Part shown: positions 1 through 8,179 of the stretch, one piece after another
Layout: every line of letters begins with the position of its first letter
How positions within the stretch are numbered: the stretch's first letter is position 1
NCBI GenBank assembly: GCA_016713965.1
Contig: JADJOC010000009.1
Location: 1,364,001-1,428,000, forward strand
Direction: 5' to 3'
Source of the DNA: Chitinophagaceae bacterium
GTDB taxonomy: Bacteria > Bacteroidota > Bacteroidia > Chitinophagales > Chitinophagaceae
DNA: 64,000 nt
The notes under the pieces: model-generated
Database searches by the model: none
The model's input: the letters and a program-made list of their open reading frames with translations, nothing else
Told to the model about the DNA's origin: nothing
Translations under genes and position numbers: made by a program

Positions 1-358
1 TTTTTTTGTTCAAAAAATTATCCAACGGTAATCGCTGGTCTACTACAATGATAATTGCATAACCTTTTTCAGTAGGACCAGTATCCAAAGCTTTTTCGAG
101 TTGCCTGGAAAATGAAAATCTTTTTTTTGCGCCACCGGTACTACGGCCATTATCATTACGAAATTTTAAATATTTGCTACTGTAATCGCCCAAAGAACTA
201 TCATCGGCTGCCAGACCGTCTTCATGTATCCTTTCACGCATTAAAGCCAATACATCAAAAGCTACTGGCCTTAGCAGTGCTTTTGTGTCGGCCAACCCTT
301 GCAGTTTATTAATAAGGCCCTGGTTAACCGTATGTATATTTGTTTTAATGCTTATCAT
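1..358 (-). CDS. Virion morphogenesis / HK97-gp10-like neck protein, 3' end missing
   Basis: The reading frame begins with ATG at 358 and runs off the left edge, leaving 119 codons. The start overlaps the stop of the upstream gene as ATGA, a sign of translational coupling. A segment reading MRERIHEDG followed by a short acidic stretch and YSSKYLKFR resembles the N-terminal half of phage virion morphogenesis or gp10-like head-closure proteins. Its place downstream of the capsid candidate fits a connector or tail-completion role. The family call rests on motif memory and position, not on a search. Confidence 0.6.
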   Translation of the reverse strand, partial: MISIKTNIHTVNQGLINKLQGLADTKALLRPVAFDVLALMRERIHEDGLAADDSSLGDYSSKYLKFRNDNGRSTGGAKKRFSFSRQLEKALDTGPTEKGYAIIIVVDQRLPLDNFLNKK

Positions 359-1365
359 GGCAAATTTTCTCTGTATCTTATTTTAGGGTCACATACAATG
401 CAGCAATCTTCCTGATCAACTGAAATTCCCAATATGGTTTCTTCCAAAGCCTTTTCATATTCTGCTGTATAGTAATCTTTAAGCTCATTGGGATCTTCTT
501 TATCAATAGTGGTATACTTATTAAGCCGTGGGCTGTATAACCTTTCCAGCATTAATTCGCAGCCTAATAAAAACAGCCATACATCTATGAACTCCTGTTT
601 ATTGCAGCATATAAGCGTATTATAATCGCAGCATACGCTAAAGCAAATCTGCATGCCATAAAAATTATCTTCTTTGGAGATTGCTGAAGGTGTATCTATT
701 AATGAATGTGCACCATATATACTTGCCTGGCAATTATCACCGCACACTTTACATATACAATCATAGCAACCGGATATTACATCCTTCGGAATGCTGCCGG
801 TAGCAAGTGGCAAGGCGCTGGCATCAAGGGCAATAAATAATCTTTGTGCAGGATACTTTTGCGCCACTTCAATTGTATTAACTCCGGCAATTGCGTTGGC
901 AATAGTAAATTCGTCCAACTCATTCCCAGCTTCATCAAATATTTTTATTTTAACTGATGCAGCAGGTTGCGGTAAAGTCAACTTTATGTCACTAATTCCA
1001 ATGGATAGAAAACTGTGCTTTTGCTTGTTATAAATACTGCTGTTAATATCAATAACAACACCTTTGTAATGAGGTGATGCAGCTTCAGTATTTACTGTGT
1101 CGATATCCGGGTTTATATACCCGTTGCCTGATACTGATTTTAGTTGATACCTTTTTCTCAAAGAGCGGCGTAAATCCTTTTCCAGCCGTAGCCATGCCCT
1201 AGCCTGGACATCTTTCCAAACGCCCATAAATGTTACCTGTTCCTTGTCAGCAATTCTTTCCATGCTTTCAAGGCTTATGCCGGCCAGCTGATTAATGTAC
1301 ATGCCACTTAATGGCTTTACATTGCCACAACCTTTAACACCGATATAATCTATTAAACAGTCCAT
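355..1365 (-). CDS. Cysteine-rich phage structural protein, function unknown
   Basis: 336 aa, between the secreted-looking 145-aa gene and the gp10-like gene, sharing start/stop bases with both. The N-terminal quarter is basic and helical. The middle is beta-rich, and there is a cluster of paired cysteines around residues 200-260 (CYDCICKVCGDNC and CCDYNTLICC) and again near the C-terminus. No catalytic motif was seen. Position after the capsid candidate and before a gp10-like gene suggests a head-tail connector or head decoration protein. That is inference. Confidence 0.6.
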   Translation of the reverse strand: MDCLIDYIGVKGCGNVKPLSGMYINQLAGISLESMERIADKEQVTFMGVWKDVQARAWLRLEKDLRRSLRKRYQLKSVSGNGYINPDIDTVNTEAASPHYKGVVIDINSSIYNKQKHSFLSIGISDIKLTLPQPAASVKIKIFDEAGNELDEFTIANAIAGVNTIEVAQKYPAQRLFIALDASALPLATGSIPKDVISGCYDCICKVCGDNCQASIYGAHSLIDTPSAISKEDNFYGMQICFSVCCDYNTLICCNKQEFIDVWLFLLGCELMLERLYSPRLNKYTTIDKEDPNELKDYYTAEYEKALEETILGISVDQEDCCIVCDPKIRYRENLP

Positions 1366-1802
1366 TACTCTTTTTTCGCTCCGTATTGTTTAGTGATAAA
1401 ATACCATTTCATAGAAACATCGGCTTTTCCTGTAGCCTTAATGACTATGTTATTACTGGATGCTACAGCGGTAAATGTTGCTCCACTTACTTTTGTATCA
1501 GCTACCGGCGCCTGGGTTTCAATTACGGAACCAAGTGTTAATGTGCCGGCTACTTTGGTATAACGGTAAGTACGTATGCCGGTAACTGCTGCAACACTAT
1601 CAGCGCTAAAGCCTACAGCTTTAATGGTAATAAAACCCACTTCATTTGGAGTAATTACCAGGCTATCAACTTTAGTAGCCGTGGCATTGGTAGTTGTAAG
1701 ATTTTTAATTTCCAATTCAGTAATATTCCGGTTAATCAGCTTTTGAGAAAAGCTTGATAACGAAAGGCAAGTTATGGCTGCCAAAAAAAGTATTTTTTTC
1801 AC
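1365..1802 (-). CDS. Signal-peptide-bearing protein in the head gene cluster
   Basis: 145 aa. The first 19 residues form a classical signal peptide (MKKILFLAAITCLSLSSFS, then Q), followed by a beta-rich, threonine/valine-rich body without cysteines. The stop overlaps the next start (TAATG), so it belongs to the head operon. A signal peptide is unusual for a virion protein, because head assembly is cytoplasmic. It could be a moron-type exported protein or a protein displayed at the host envelope. No family was recognised. Confidence 0.65.
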   Translation of the reverse strand: MKKILFLAAITCLSLSSFSQKLINRNITELEIKNLTTTNATATKVDSLVITPNEVGFITIKAVGFSADSVAAVTGIRTYRYTKVAGTLTLGSVIETQAPVADTKVSGATFTAVASSNNIVIKATGKADVSMKWYFITKQYGAKKE

Positions 1803-1836
1803 TTTGTAAATTTTTATGAGATGATTAATTAAATAA

Positions 1837-1860
1837 CAGTGATGGTTTTTGCCATCACTG
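1837..1860 (-). terminator. Rho-independent terminator after the capsid gene
   Basis: A perfect 9-bp stem (CAGTGATGG / CCATCACTG) with a 6-nt loop lies just past the capsid candidate's stop. Read on the minus strand it is followed by TTATTT. The plus-strand side also has TTTTATTAT, so it could act in both directions. It would partly uncouple capsid expression from the downstream neck genes. Confidence 0.6.
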
Positions 1861-1887
1861 TTTTATTATAAATTTTACTTTAAATTT

Positions 1888-3015
1888 TTATGATGTTGTT
1901 ATTTCGTAACGAAGTGTACCATTCGTACCGAATAAAGGATCCGTAGGTTCATATAAGTTTGATGGCTTTACAAAAAGATTAAACTCTTTGCTCAACACAA
2001 TCAACACACCTGGACCTACTGTAACATCTTCGCCGTTAATATTCATTGCTGTTGGACAATCAATTTCTTTAACCTGTATATCGAAAACCATTCTATCCAA
2101 ACAGTCTTGTGGACAGTTGTATTCATTTACAGGTAATTTCATACTAAAGAAATTTGAAGTACCCAATGGACGGGCAAAATCACCTACATATTTATTCCGG
2201 GTAAGTAAGGCTAAACTGCCTTTTTCAAATACTCCTATTTGGTTATTACCCCAAACTGTACGGGTATCTTTATCAAAGTTTACGCTCGGTAGCATGTTAG
2301 CTAATTTACCCTGGTCAATCCCCTGATTATTATTGCCACTAAATATTGATTTAATCAAATCTAAATTGGCAAAAGGCCCGTTACCGACCATACAAACATT
2401 ATCGCAAAGTTCGTTTTCCCTCCAATCAGTCATTAAACGTATAAGCGCATCCTGCATAAGATTTTCACCTAATGCAAAATTTAAGGCTACAGCATTATTG
2501 TCACCACTGACTAAGTTTTTACCAAATTGAGTAGACATTTTGGTAACCAATGCTTTATTAATACTTTTAAGTATAGCACCGCCACCTTCTACGAACATAT
2601 CATATACTTCTCTCATTACAGAAGTCTCTTCCTGCATTTCTGCAGCTCCTTCAGCATTCAGTTTAATAAAATCGCTGGAATCTTTACAGTATTGACGGAT
2701 TAATGAATCAGGTACAAAAAGTGCATACTCACGGTAAAGCATGCTTGGTAAAGTAAATTCATTATAAAATTTGGTTAACGCAGTATCGCAAGCACTCGGT
2801 TCATCGCTTACATCGCTTTCCAATGGCCTTTTTCTATACTTAACAGTGAGGTCCTTAACATGGCCATCCTGGTTTCCATCATTTAAGGGAGTTACGCTGC
2901 CATCCATGCAGCACATTACCATTTGTGTAAATCCTAACGGGCTTAATTTTTTAGCCGGGTTGTTATTAGTTAGCGCTTCGATATGTGATAATATCGGTTG
3001 GCAATATCCATTCAT
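1888..3015 (-). CDS. Major capsid protein candidate
   Basis: 375 aa, alone between scaffold-like genes upstream and neck genes downstream, the usual place of the major capsid protein. The sequence is a mix of acidic helices in the N-terminal half and beta-rich segments in the C-terminal half, with a central segment NGPFANLDLIKSI and then a WGNNQIGVFEKGSLALLTR stretch of the kind seen in HK97-fold shells. No prohead protease or delta-domain is evident. The strong terminator immediately downstream fits a highly expressed gene. Identification is by size, position and composition; a structure-based comparison would decide it. Confidence 0.65.
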   Translation of the reverse strand: MNGYCQPILSHIEALTNNNPAKKLSPLGFTQMVMCCMDGSVTPLNDGNQDGHVKDLTVKYRKRPLESDVSDEPSACDTALTKFYNEFTLPSMLYREYALFVPDSLIRQYCKDSSDFIKLNAEGAAEMQEETSVMREVYDMFVEGGGAILKSINKALVTKMSTQFGKNLVSGDNNAVALNFALGENLMQDALIRLMTDWRENELCDNVCMVGNGPFANLDLIKSIFSGNNNQGIDQGKLANMLPSVNFDKDTRTVWGNNQIGVFEKGSLALLTRNKYVGDFARPLGTSNFFSMKLPVNEYNCPQDCLDRMVFDIQVKEIDCPTAMNINGEDVTVGPGVLIVLSKEFNLFVKPSNLYEPTDPLFGTNGTLRYEITTS

Positions 3016-3036
3016 TTTTTTTAAATGTTAAAAAAA

Positions 3037-3498
3037 TCAGTTTGCTTGTGCAGGCTTTGAATTTTTTGCATAGGCTTCTCTTTGTTGCCTTGCATAACTC
3101 GCTACACTTTGATTGGTACCACTAACTTCTGTGGTCTTTCCTGGCACTACTTTTTGCGTTCCGGGTTTTTCTGCCTGGTCGGTTGGAGTAGAAACAGCTA
3201 ATATTTTGTTGTTGGCCAAACTTGTATCAATAAGTGATTGCAGAGTTATAGGAGTATGGTTTGACCCTAAAAGTTTGCTGCCATCTTTCTTGAATGGTTG
3301 CAAATTTCCTTTTTCGTCATACTTCAACTCTGCTTCATAGTTCTGAAGTTCTTTATTTATAACCGATATAAGACTGTTGTATCTTACTTCGGGATCTAAT
3401 TGGTCGAAAATTGTTTTAACACCGGCAAACGTAGATCGTAATTGAAAATCAATTTTATCCTTACTACGTAATTCTTCATACTTTGCCTTTTTCATCAT
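3037..3498 (-). CDS. Scaffold-associated head protein
   Basis: 153 aa, charged and helical in the first half, with a central NLQPFKKDGSKLLGSNH segment and a Pro/Thr/Ser-rich C-terminal tail. Its start (ATGATG) lies inside the last codons of the upstream scaffold-like gene, a 23-nt overlap that suggests coupled translation. Position immediately before the capsid candidate suggests a scaffold or capsid-assembly role. No named family was recognised. Confidence 0.55.
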   Translation of the reverse strand: MMKKAKYEELRSKDKIDFQLRSTFAGVKTIFDQLDPEVRYNSLISVINKELQNYEAELKYDEKGNLQPFKKDGSKLLGSNHTPITLQSLIDTSLANNKILAVSTPTDQAEKPGTQKVVPGKTTEVSGTNQSVASYARQQREAYAKNSKPAQAN

Positions 3499-3952
3499 CC
3501 TTTTCTACTTTGGCAACCCTTACAGCTTCTAATAAATCGTCTATCTGTTTTTGCAAACCTGTTTTTTCTTCTTTGCTACCGGCATTTGCTTTTGCAGTTT
3601 TTAAATCTTTAATTTTAGCTGCTAAGGCTTCAAATCGTTTATAGCTGCTTTTTACCCCGGTTAATTCAGTTTTTGTTTCCTCATCCAGTTCTAATTCATC
3701 CATTACCCTTGCCATTACTTTATCATAAGCATTAAGGGCTTCTGCTTTATATTTTGCACCAATAGTAGGGTGGTTGTCTGCCGCAGCATCCACACTCAAT
3801 AAATTATCATCCAAAGCTTTAACCAAATCGCTATGTAAAGTAACTTTGGTTAATTCTGCATTTGATAAAATATCTTTTAAATGCTGATCTTCTGCTGGTA
3901 TTCCTGCTTTTGTTGCCAGATGACTTATCAACTGGCCTAAATTTTTAATCAT
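3476..3952 (-). CDS. Scaffolding-like helical protein
   Basis: 158 aa, almost entirely alpha-helical, with a heptad-like coiled-coil segment over about residues 95-150 and a very acidic/basic C-terminus. Low aromatic content and position two genes before the capsid candidate are typical of phage scaffold proteins. The overlap with the following gene is in the +1 direction and that gene has its own tandem ATG, so two separate proteins are preferred over a frameshift fusion. Confidence 0.5.
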   Translation of the reverse strand: MIKNLGQLISHLATKAGIPAEDQHLKDILSNAELTKVTLHSDLVKALDDNLLSVDAAADNHPTIGAKYKAEALNAYDKVMARVMDELELDEETKTELTGVKSSYKRFEALAAKIKDLKTAKANAGSKEEKTGLQKQIDDLLEAVRVAKVEKDDEKGKV

Positions 3953-3960
3953 AATGAGAT

Positions 3961-4026
3961 TTATTTTTTTGGTTTTTTGGGATAGCTGGGTTTTTTAGGT
4001 TTACCACAGCAATAATTTTTATTCAT
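3961..4026 (-). CDS. Possible 21-aa Lys/Pro-rich peptide
   Basis: A 21-codon frame in the gap between two head genes encodes MNKNYCCGKPKK followed by a Lys/Pro/Tyr-rich tail. The CC pair near the N-terminus recalls the CCQPCC start of the 118-aa protein at 18.2 kb. It has an ATG in the right orientation and fills the gap exactly, but it is too short for coding statistics. Confidence 0.25.
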   Translation of the reverse strand: MNKNYCCGKPKKPSYPKKPKK

Positions 4027-4047
4027 AATTATTTTGATTTTAGTGCT

Positions 4048-4479
4048 TCAATTTTTTTTATTAGCGGCTTTTGTAACAGTAGCCCTATCATCACCTTCAA
4101 TCAACTCATTAACCTCTTCAGGGGTAGTAGCCTCTTCAATTTTGGAAATGACAAATGCGGCAGCAGGTTTACTATTCGCATCAGCCAATTTTTGCTTTAA
4201 AGCGGCTATTTCATCTTCTTTAGCTTTTATTGCTGCATCATCTACTTGTTTAGCAGTTTCAGAAATAGTAATTTTTTTAGAATCAGTATCTACTTCAATT
4301 ACAGTCAGTTCATGTTTCAAATCTTTTGGCAATTTTGCATTAAGCGATTCAAAGTCCTTTTTAGATGCAAGCTCAACAATGGATGTACTATAAATCACAT
4401 TCTTATTGTCATCGTATAAAAGGTTTCTGCCATTTGTAGTTTGTGGTGTACGAACTTGTAGTTTTTTAACTTTTGCCAT
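4048..4479 (-). CDS. Small head-module protein, function unknown
   Basis: 143 aa. A basic N-terminus (MAKVKKLQVRTPQTTNGRN) precedes a beta-rich segment, then a coiled-coil stretch over about residues 80-105 and an acidic helical end with a TPEEVNELIEGDDR motif. It is the first head gene after the divergent promoter region at 4.5 kb. In related phages small proteins of this kind precede the scaffold genes. No enzymatic motif was seen. Confidence 0.55.
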   Translation of the reverse strand: MAKVKKLQVRTPQTTNGRNLLYDDNKNVIYSTSIVELASKKDFESLNAKLPKDLKHELTVIEVDTDSKKITISETAKQVDDAAIKAKEDEIAALKQKLADANSKPAAAFVISKIEEATTPEEVNELIEGDDRATVTKAANKKN

Positions 4480-4523
4480 GACTTATATTTTAAACTGTTT
4501 ATTTTTAATACAAAAGTTGCTAA

Positions 4524-4560
4524 AAAATCTAATAAGTAGACGAAAAATAAATTAAATTTG
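4524..4560 (+). promoter_or_regulatory. Phage promoter/operator motif, copy 1
   Basis: The segment carries TCTAATAAGTAGACGAAAA followed by ATAAAT and a perfect TAnnTTTG box (TAAATTTG, 4553-4560). A nearly identical sequence occurs at 18.53 kb before a tRNA gene and a third copy at 22.02 kb. All three lie at points where transcription switches to the plus strand. The upstream ATCTAA lies 19 bases before the -7 box, where a -33 element would be. Promoter assignment is inferred from the known Bacteroidota consensus. Confidence 0.6.
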
Positions 4561-4566
4561 CGGTTA

Positions 4567-4824
4567 ATGGCCGTAGAAATTTATAAGGAAGAAGAGTATA
4601 AACCTAAAAGGATAGACTTAAGAGAAATACCCAAAGATGTTTGGGATATACTTTTAGATTTACAAGTTCATTATAAAAAGAAATGTAACTGCCAGTTGGG
4701 TCTAGAGCAAACTATTTATAAAGCTGTAAGGGAGCTTAATCATAATGCAGATAAACAATGGCTTTCTGAATGGGCTTCACGTTTAAAAAAAATTATAGAT
4801 AATGGCTATACACATAATACCTGA
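4567..4824 (+). CDS. Small plus-strand phage protein, function unknown
   Basis: 85 aa from ATG at 4567, charged, with a KKKCNCQLGLEQTIYKAVREL helical segment in the middle. The start lies only 7 bases after a TAAATTTG promoter box, so the mRNA may be nearly leaderless. An in-frame TTG nine bases upstream overlaps the -7 box and is unlikely to be the start. It is transcribed against the surrounding late operon and overlaps the next plus-strand gene by 23 bases. Confidence 0.55.
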   Translation: MAVEIYKEEEYKPKRIDLREIPKDVWDILLDLQVHYKKKCNCQLGLEQTIYKAVRELNHNADKQWLSEWASRLKKIIDNGYTHNT

Positions 4825-5005
4825 AGGTGAAGATAACCAGCACAAAAAATGTCCACAATGCAAATGTGAGCCTTTATTCAAATTAGATAAAGAAAGTGGA
4901 GAAATGGTATGGTTTCACAATATCATTGATTATGATAAAATATTTGATGACTTTATTGTTTTAAGTATATCCCTAATATGCTTGGCCGTTGGTTTACTAT
5001 TTTAA
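4802..5005 (+). CDS. Small protein with CPxC motif and C-terminal hydrophobic segment
   Basis: 67 aa. The N-terminal MAIHIIPEGEDNQHKKCPQC, with another cysteine two residues on, is followed by SGEMVWFHN. This layout resembles small hypothetical proteins common in Bacteroidota phages. The last 20 residues are hydrophobic and could be a membrane helix. The gene overlaps its upstream neighbour and runs 53 bases into the convergent methyltransferase gene. The function is unknown, and the cysteines could bind zinc. Confidence 0.45.
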   Translation: MAIHIIPEGEDNQHKKCPQCKCEPLFKLDKESGEMVWFHNIIDYDKIFDDFIVLSISLICLAVGLLF

Positions 5006-5444
5006 AATCTTTTCTTAAAAAATCCATCACCCTCCAATGGCTTCTATGCCTTTCATATTCATTACCATATACTGCATCCTGGGCATGAAAATCATACGGA
5101 GTGCTTATAATAAAAATACCACCGGGGGAAAGATGTTCTTTTATTTTGTCGATTATCTCCAAACCTTCATTTTTTTCAAAGTGTTCTATTACATCGGTTA
5201 AAAGAATACAGTCGTATTTTTCAGTATTACCGAATAAAAAATTATCTATAATAGTTTGTTCAACTTTATCATATAATTTCCAAAGAGGATTGTTATAATC
5301 ATAGAAAGCCTCCACTCCATGGATTATAGTATTCCATGGCTGCACACCATAGTCAAGCCATTGCCGTATTACAGCGCCATAAAAACCAGTGCCACATCCT
5401 AAATCCAAAATCTTTTTTGGTTTTCTTTTATCAAGCTCAACCAT
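4953..5444 (-). CDS. Class I SAM-dependent methyltransferase
   Basis: 163 aa. Motif I, ILDLGCGTGFYG, is at about residues 12-23. Motif IV-like DCILLTDVIEHF lies near residue 80, and the SPGGIFIISTP strand near 115. This is the small Methyltransf_11/23-type layout used on small molecules, lipids or sugars rather than a DNA methylase, since it lacks an NPPY-like motif. It sits between the MuF-like gene and the head genes and is convergent with two plus-strand genes, so it may be an inserted cargo gene. The start is the only ATG after an in-frame stop 24 bases upstream. Confidence 0.75.
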   Translation of the reverse strand: MVELDKRKPKKILDLGCGTGFYGAVIRQWLDYGVQPWNTIIHGVEAFYDYNNPLWKLYDKVEQTIIDNFLFGNTEKYDCILLTDVIEHFEKNEGLEIIDKIKEHLSPGGIFIISTPYDFHAQDAVYGNEYERHRSHWRVMDFLRKDFKIVNQRPSILGIYLKQ

Positions 5445-5488
5445 TATCGGAGCTATTAAAAAACATCACCTATTGGCATAAATTATTT

Positions 5489-6390
5489 TTATGATTTTAT
5501 TTTGGCTAAATATTCTTTTGGTACTAAATCTTCACTTACCGGCCTTAACTGATGAGCACAATTATACCCGCCTCTGTTGATCATAAAATTGCTTACATCG
5601 GTACCGGCTATCAACCCGGCAGGTAATCCGGTTTTTTCATTAATCACCCCGTCAAATTCTCTAAACTCTGGAAAGTTACCTTTTAAAAGTTGTGGTATTT
5701 CCGATATATGAATGAATTTCTTTTTTGTGCATGCCAGGCAAAAAGGCCGGGTAGTTTCAATATTGCTACCGGAATACCTAAACCACTCAAAATCTAAATC
5801 ACTACTTACAATTTGTGTGTATTGTCCACTATATTGATTAAGAGCATCGGTAGTAATTTGTTTGGTATATTTCTGTAATTGCCCTTCGCCGGTTTCATTA
5901 TCAATAAGATAATTTTGCAAATTATTCTCCAGTGAACTATATGCCTGGCCACCGGTAATATTTTCCTTAATAAATCTTCAATACCGGCCGTAACATTTGC
6001 AGATAGTCCGTTTTCGGTCAATTTTTCTACAACAGCTTGCATTGCCTGCTTTTTTATTTCAGCACCTAATTTTGATGGCTTAAATTTTTCTTCCAGCTGT
6101 TCAAAATAACTGTTCTGAAATTTTGTAATATCCTCAAACGTTGTAACAAATTGCTTAACTGATCTTTTATATTCTGGGGTAAGCATAATTTTTTCCAGCT
6201 TACTTTTTATCTGGGCAATTAAGCGAACATTCTTCGTATTGATGGCAATATTGTTTCCTTTGGTATCGACCTCTTTTAATTGCATGCGGATATTATCCAG
6301 CAGTGATTTTTGAATACCGGGAATCTGTGTATTGAACTTGTCAACTGCAGACTGTATAAGTTTTATTAAATCTTTAAAATCAGTTGCCAT
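5489..6390 (-). CDS. MuF-like phage minor head protein, one base missing
   Basis: Two overlapping frames (6390 to about 5960, then to 5489) join into one 300-aa protein if one base is restored near 5961-5972. The two halves then read ...IEDLLKENITGG QAYSSL... without a break. The N-terminal part is helical. The C-terminal part has the features of Mu-F/minor head proteins: a WFRYSGSNIETTRPFCLAC stretch and a terminal NRGGYNCAHQLRPV. The gene starts inside the end of the portal gene, the canonical portal-MuF order. Such proteins sit inside the head and join it to the portal. The break is probably a sequence error, but a true mutation is possible. Confidence 0.7.
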
Positions 6391-8179
6391 CTGCTGGTTT
6401 ATTGTTAATTATTTCTTCCTCACTTTTTTCTGTATCTCCTAAAATTTCGGCTGAAGAGCTATTTTCTTTAATTTGCTGCTTGGCATATTCCAAAATGATT
6501 TTTTTCTTATCCTTCAAATCCATATCAAAAAAATCCTGTCCTTTTTCTTCAATAGCTCTGCTTATAAATTCCTGGATGTTTGCAGATATAATAGCATTTT
6601 CTTTAGTTATCCAACCATTGTTAAAACGTACCATTTTATCATCTTCGCTAATTCCAGCCAGAGGATCCAACTGCAATACTAAAGCTACCCTTTCCCTAAT
6701 ACTTGGGTCATTATTAAATTTTTTATTGGCATACTCGATTTCCAAAGCATTTACAATAACTGGGTTTACTTTATTATTTTTTGCATTCTGAACTTGTTGC
6801 TCTAAATAAGTGGATGAAAGAATATCAAATTTTTCAGGCACAGCAATGGAAGGTAACATAGCAATGCGGTCATCTTGATTTGGTATCAATATTTTGTACC
6901 TGTACTCATTTATAAAATAATATATACTATCTAATACAGATACAATATCTTCTGCAATAGAATTAACAAAATTATTCAACTCATCCCTGTCAACGTCTTT
7001 AGCAATGCCGCTTTGTGCTAACGGTGATTCGGATAAAAATTCCATATTTATGCTGGCCAATGCTTTATAAATATGTTTATCAATACGCTCATCTTGAATT
7101 TTTACAATTTCGGGTTGCTTTTGAACATAACCCATTGGAGGTGTAGGTAAAGTGGATTCACCCGCCATAGGTTGTTTCAATTGTAAAGTTGCATAAGGGC
7201 CTCGTGGTTTATTGCCAGTGCCAGTACAAGCATGGCAAGAAATATCTTTGCCAGCAAAACCAGCACTTTTTATAATCCCTTTCCCTTTACACTCATTACA
7301 ATCATCACCTGCAAATTCCCATTTTTCACTATATATATGTTGAACTACCTCTGCCTGTAAATCGCTATATTCTCTTAATGCATCATTAAGATGTGGAACA
7401 ATAGAGCTTATCCTACTTTCAAAAATAAAATTCCCATCTAAAGCTTTTTTAAATAAACCTCTTGTTTTAACAACCGGTAATATCCCTAACTCATGTTTAT
7501 ATTCCCATGCTAATCTATAATCATTCTTGCTAGTATATTGTTCATAACGTTGCACTGAAAGAGTAGTCAAAATATAATAACAATCGCCCCATTTTTGTAT
7601 TTTATTTTCAGTGTAGATAACTTTATCACTACTTTTTACAACTGCATAATCATTCTCAATATATTCAACAACCTGATCACTATAATATACGTATGGGAAA
7701 GGCTTCAAAAATTCATTAGCTGCTATATTTTCCTGTATTGGATAAACGCATATTAATGCATTTGCATCTACCAGGTAAGTTTTTAATAATACGCCAAATG
7801 CCCAGTTTGTAAGACTTGTAAAAAATGGGAACGAAGTTTCGCAATAATCCTTTAATGCTTCTCCAGGGTTAATACGGTCAGCAGCTTTAGATAAATTATA
7901 TTTTATACTCCAATCGCTGCTACGGCGTATTTTATTTAAGGAAGTATTAATTTTTATAAATGATCCTTTTGTAATTGGCTCCCATATTTTTTGACGGTAA
8001 TCATTTACAGCCTGGCTCTCGCTTGGTCGCCTTTCTTCAATTAACGTTTTAGGATATATACCATCTGCATGCAATTTTATTTCATCAGCCAGTTCAATAG
8101 TTTCATCATAGGCTTTGTGAAAATATTTGCCTGAAAAAAAATTTTGTAGCTGCTCTAAGCTAAATTTTATTGTTGCCAT
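6380..8179 (-). CDS. Portal protein with an inserted DnaJ-type zinc finger
   Basis: 599 aa, the right size for a portal, followed immediately by the MuF-like gene. An N-terminal alpha/beta region and a long helical region after about residue 350 (including residues 420-450) match the wing and stem/crown organisation. The unusual part is at residues 294-322, where CNECKGKG and CHACTGTG are two CxxCxGxG repeats like those of the DnaJ zinc-binding domain. Portals form the dodecameric DNA gate at one vertex. The portal call is by size and context, and the zinc motifs are seen directly. Confidence 0.7.
   Translation of the reverse strand: MATIKFSLEQLQNFFSGKYFHKAYDETIELADEIKLHADGIYPKTLIEERRPSESQAVNDYRQKIWEPITKGSFIKINTSLNKIRRSSDWSIKYNLSKAADRINPGEALKDYCETSFPFFTSLTNWAFGVLLKTYLVDANALICVYPIQENIAANEFLKPFPYVYYSDQVVEYIENDYAVVKSSDKVIYTENKIQKWGDCYYILTTLSVQRYEQYTSKNDYRLAWEYKHELGILPVVKTRGLFKKALDGNFIFESRISSIVPHLNDALREYSDLQAEVVQHIYSEKWEFAGDDCNECKGKGIIKSAGFAGKDISCHACTGTGNKPRGPYATLQLKQPMAGESTLPTPPMGYVQKQPEIVKIQDERIDKHIYKALASINMEFLSESPLAQSGIAKDVDRDELNNFVNSIAEDIVSVLDSIYYFINEYRYKILIPNQDDRIAMLPSIAVPEKFDILSSTYLEQQVQNAKNNKVNPVIVNALEIEYANKKFNNDPSIRERVALVLQLDPLAGISEDDKMVRFNNGWITKENAIISANIQEFISRAIEEKGQDFFDMDLKDKKKIILEYAKQQIKENSSSAEILGDTEKSEEEIINNKPADGN

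Noticed and set aside
3476..3498. Programmed frameshift fusing the two scaffold-like genes
   Set aside because: The shift would have to be +1 with no slippery site, and the second gene has its own tandem ATG in a normal coupling overlap.
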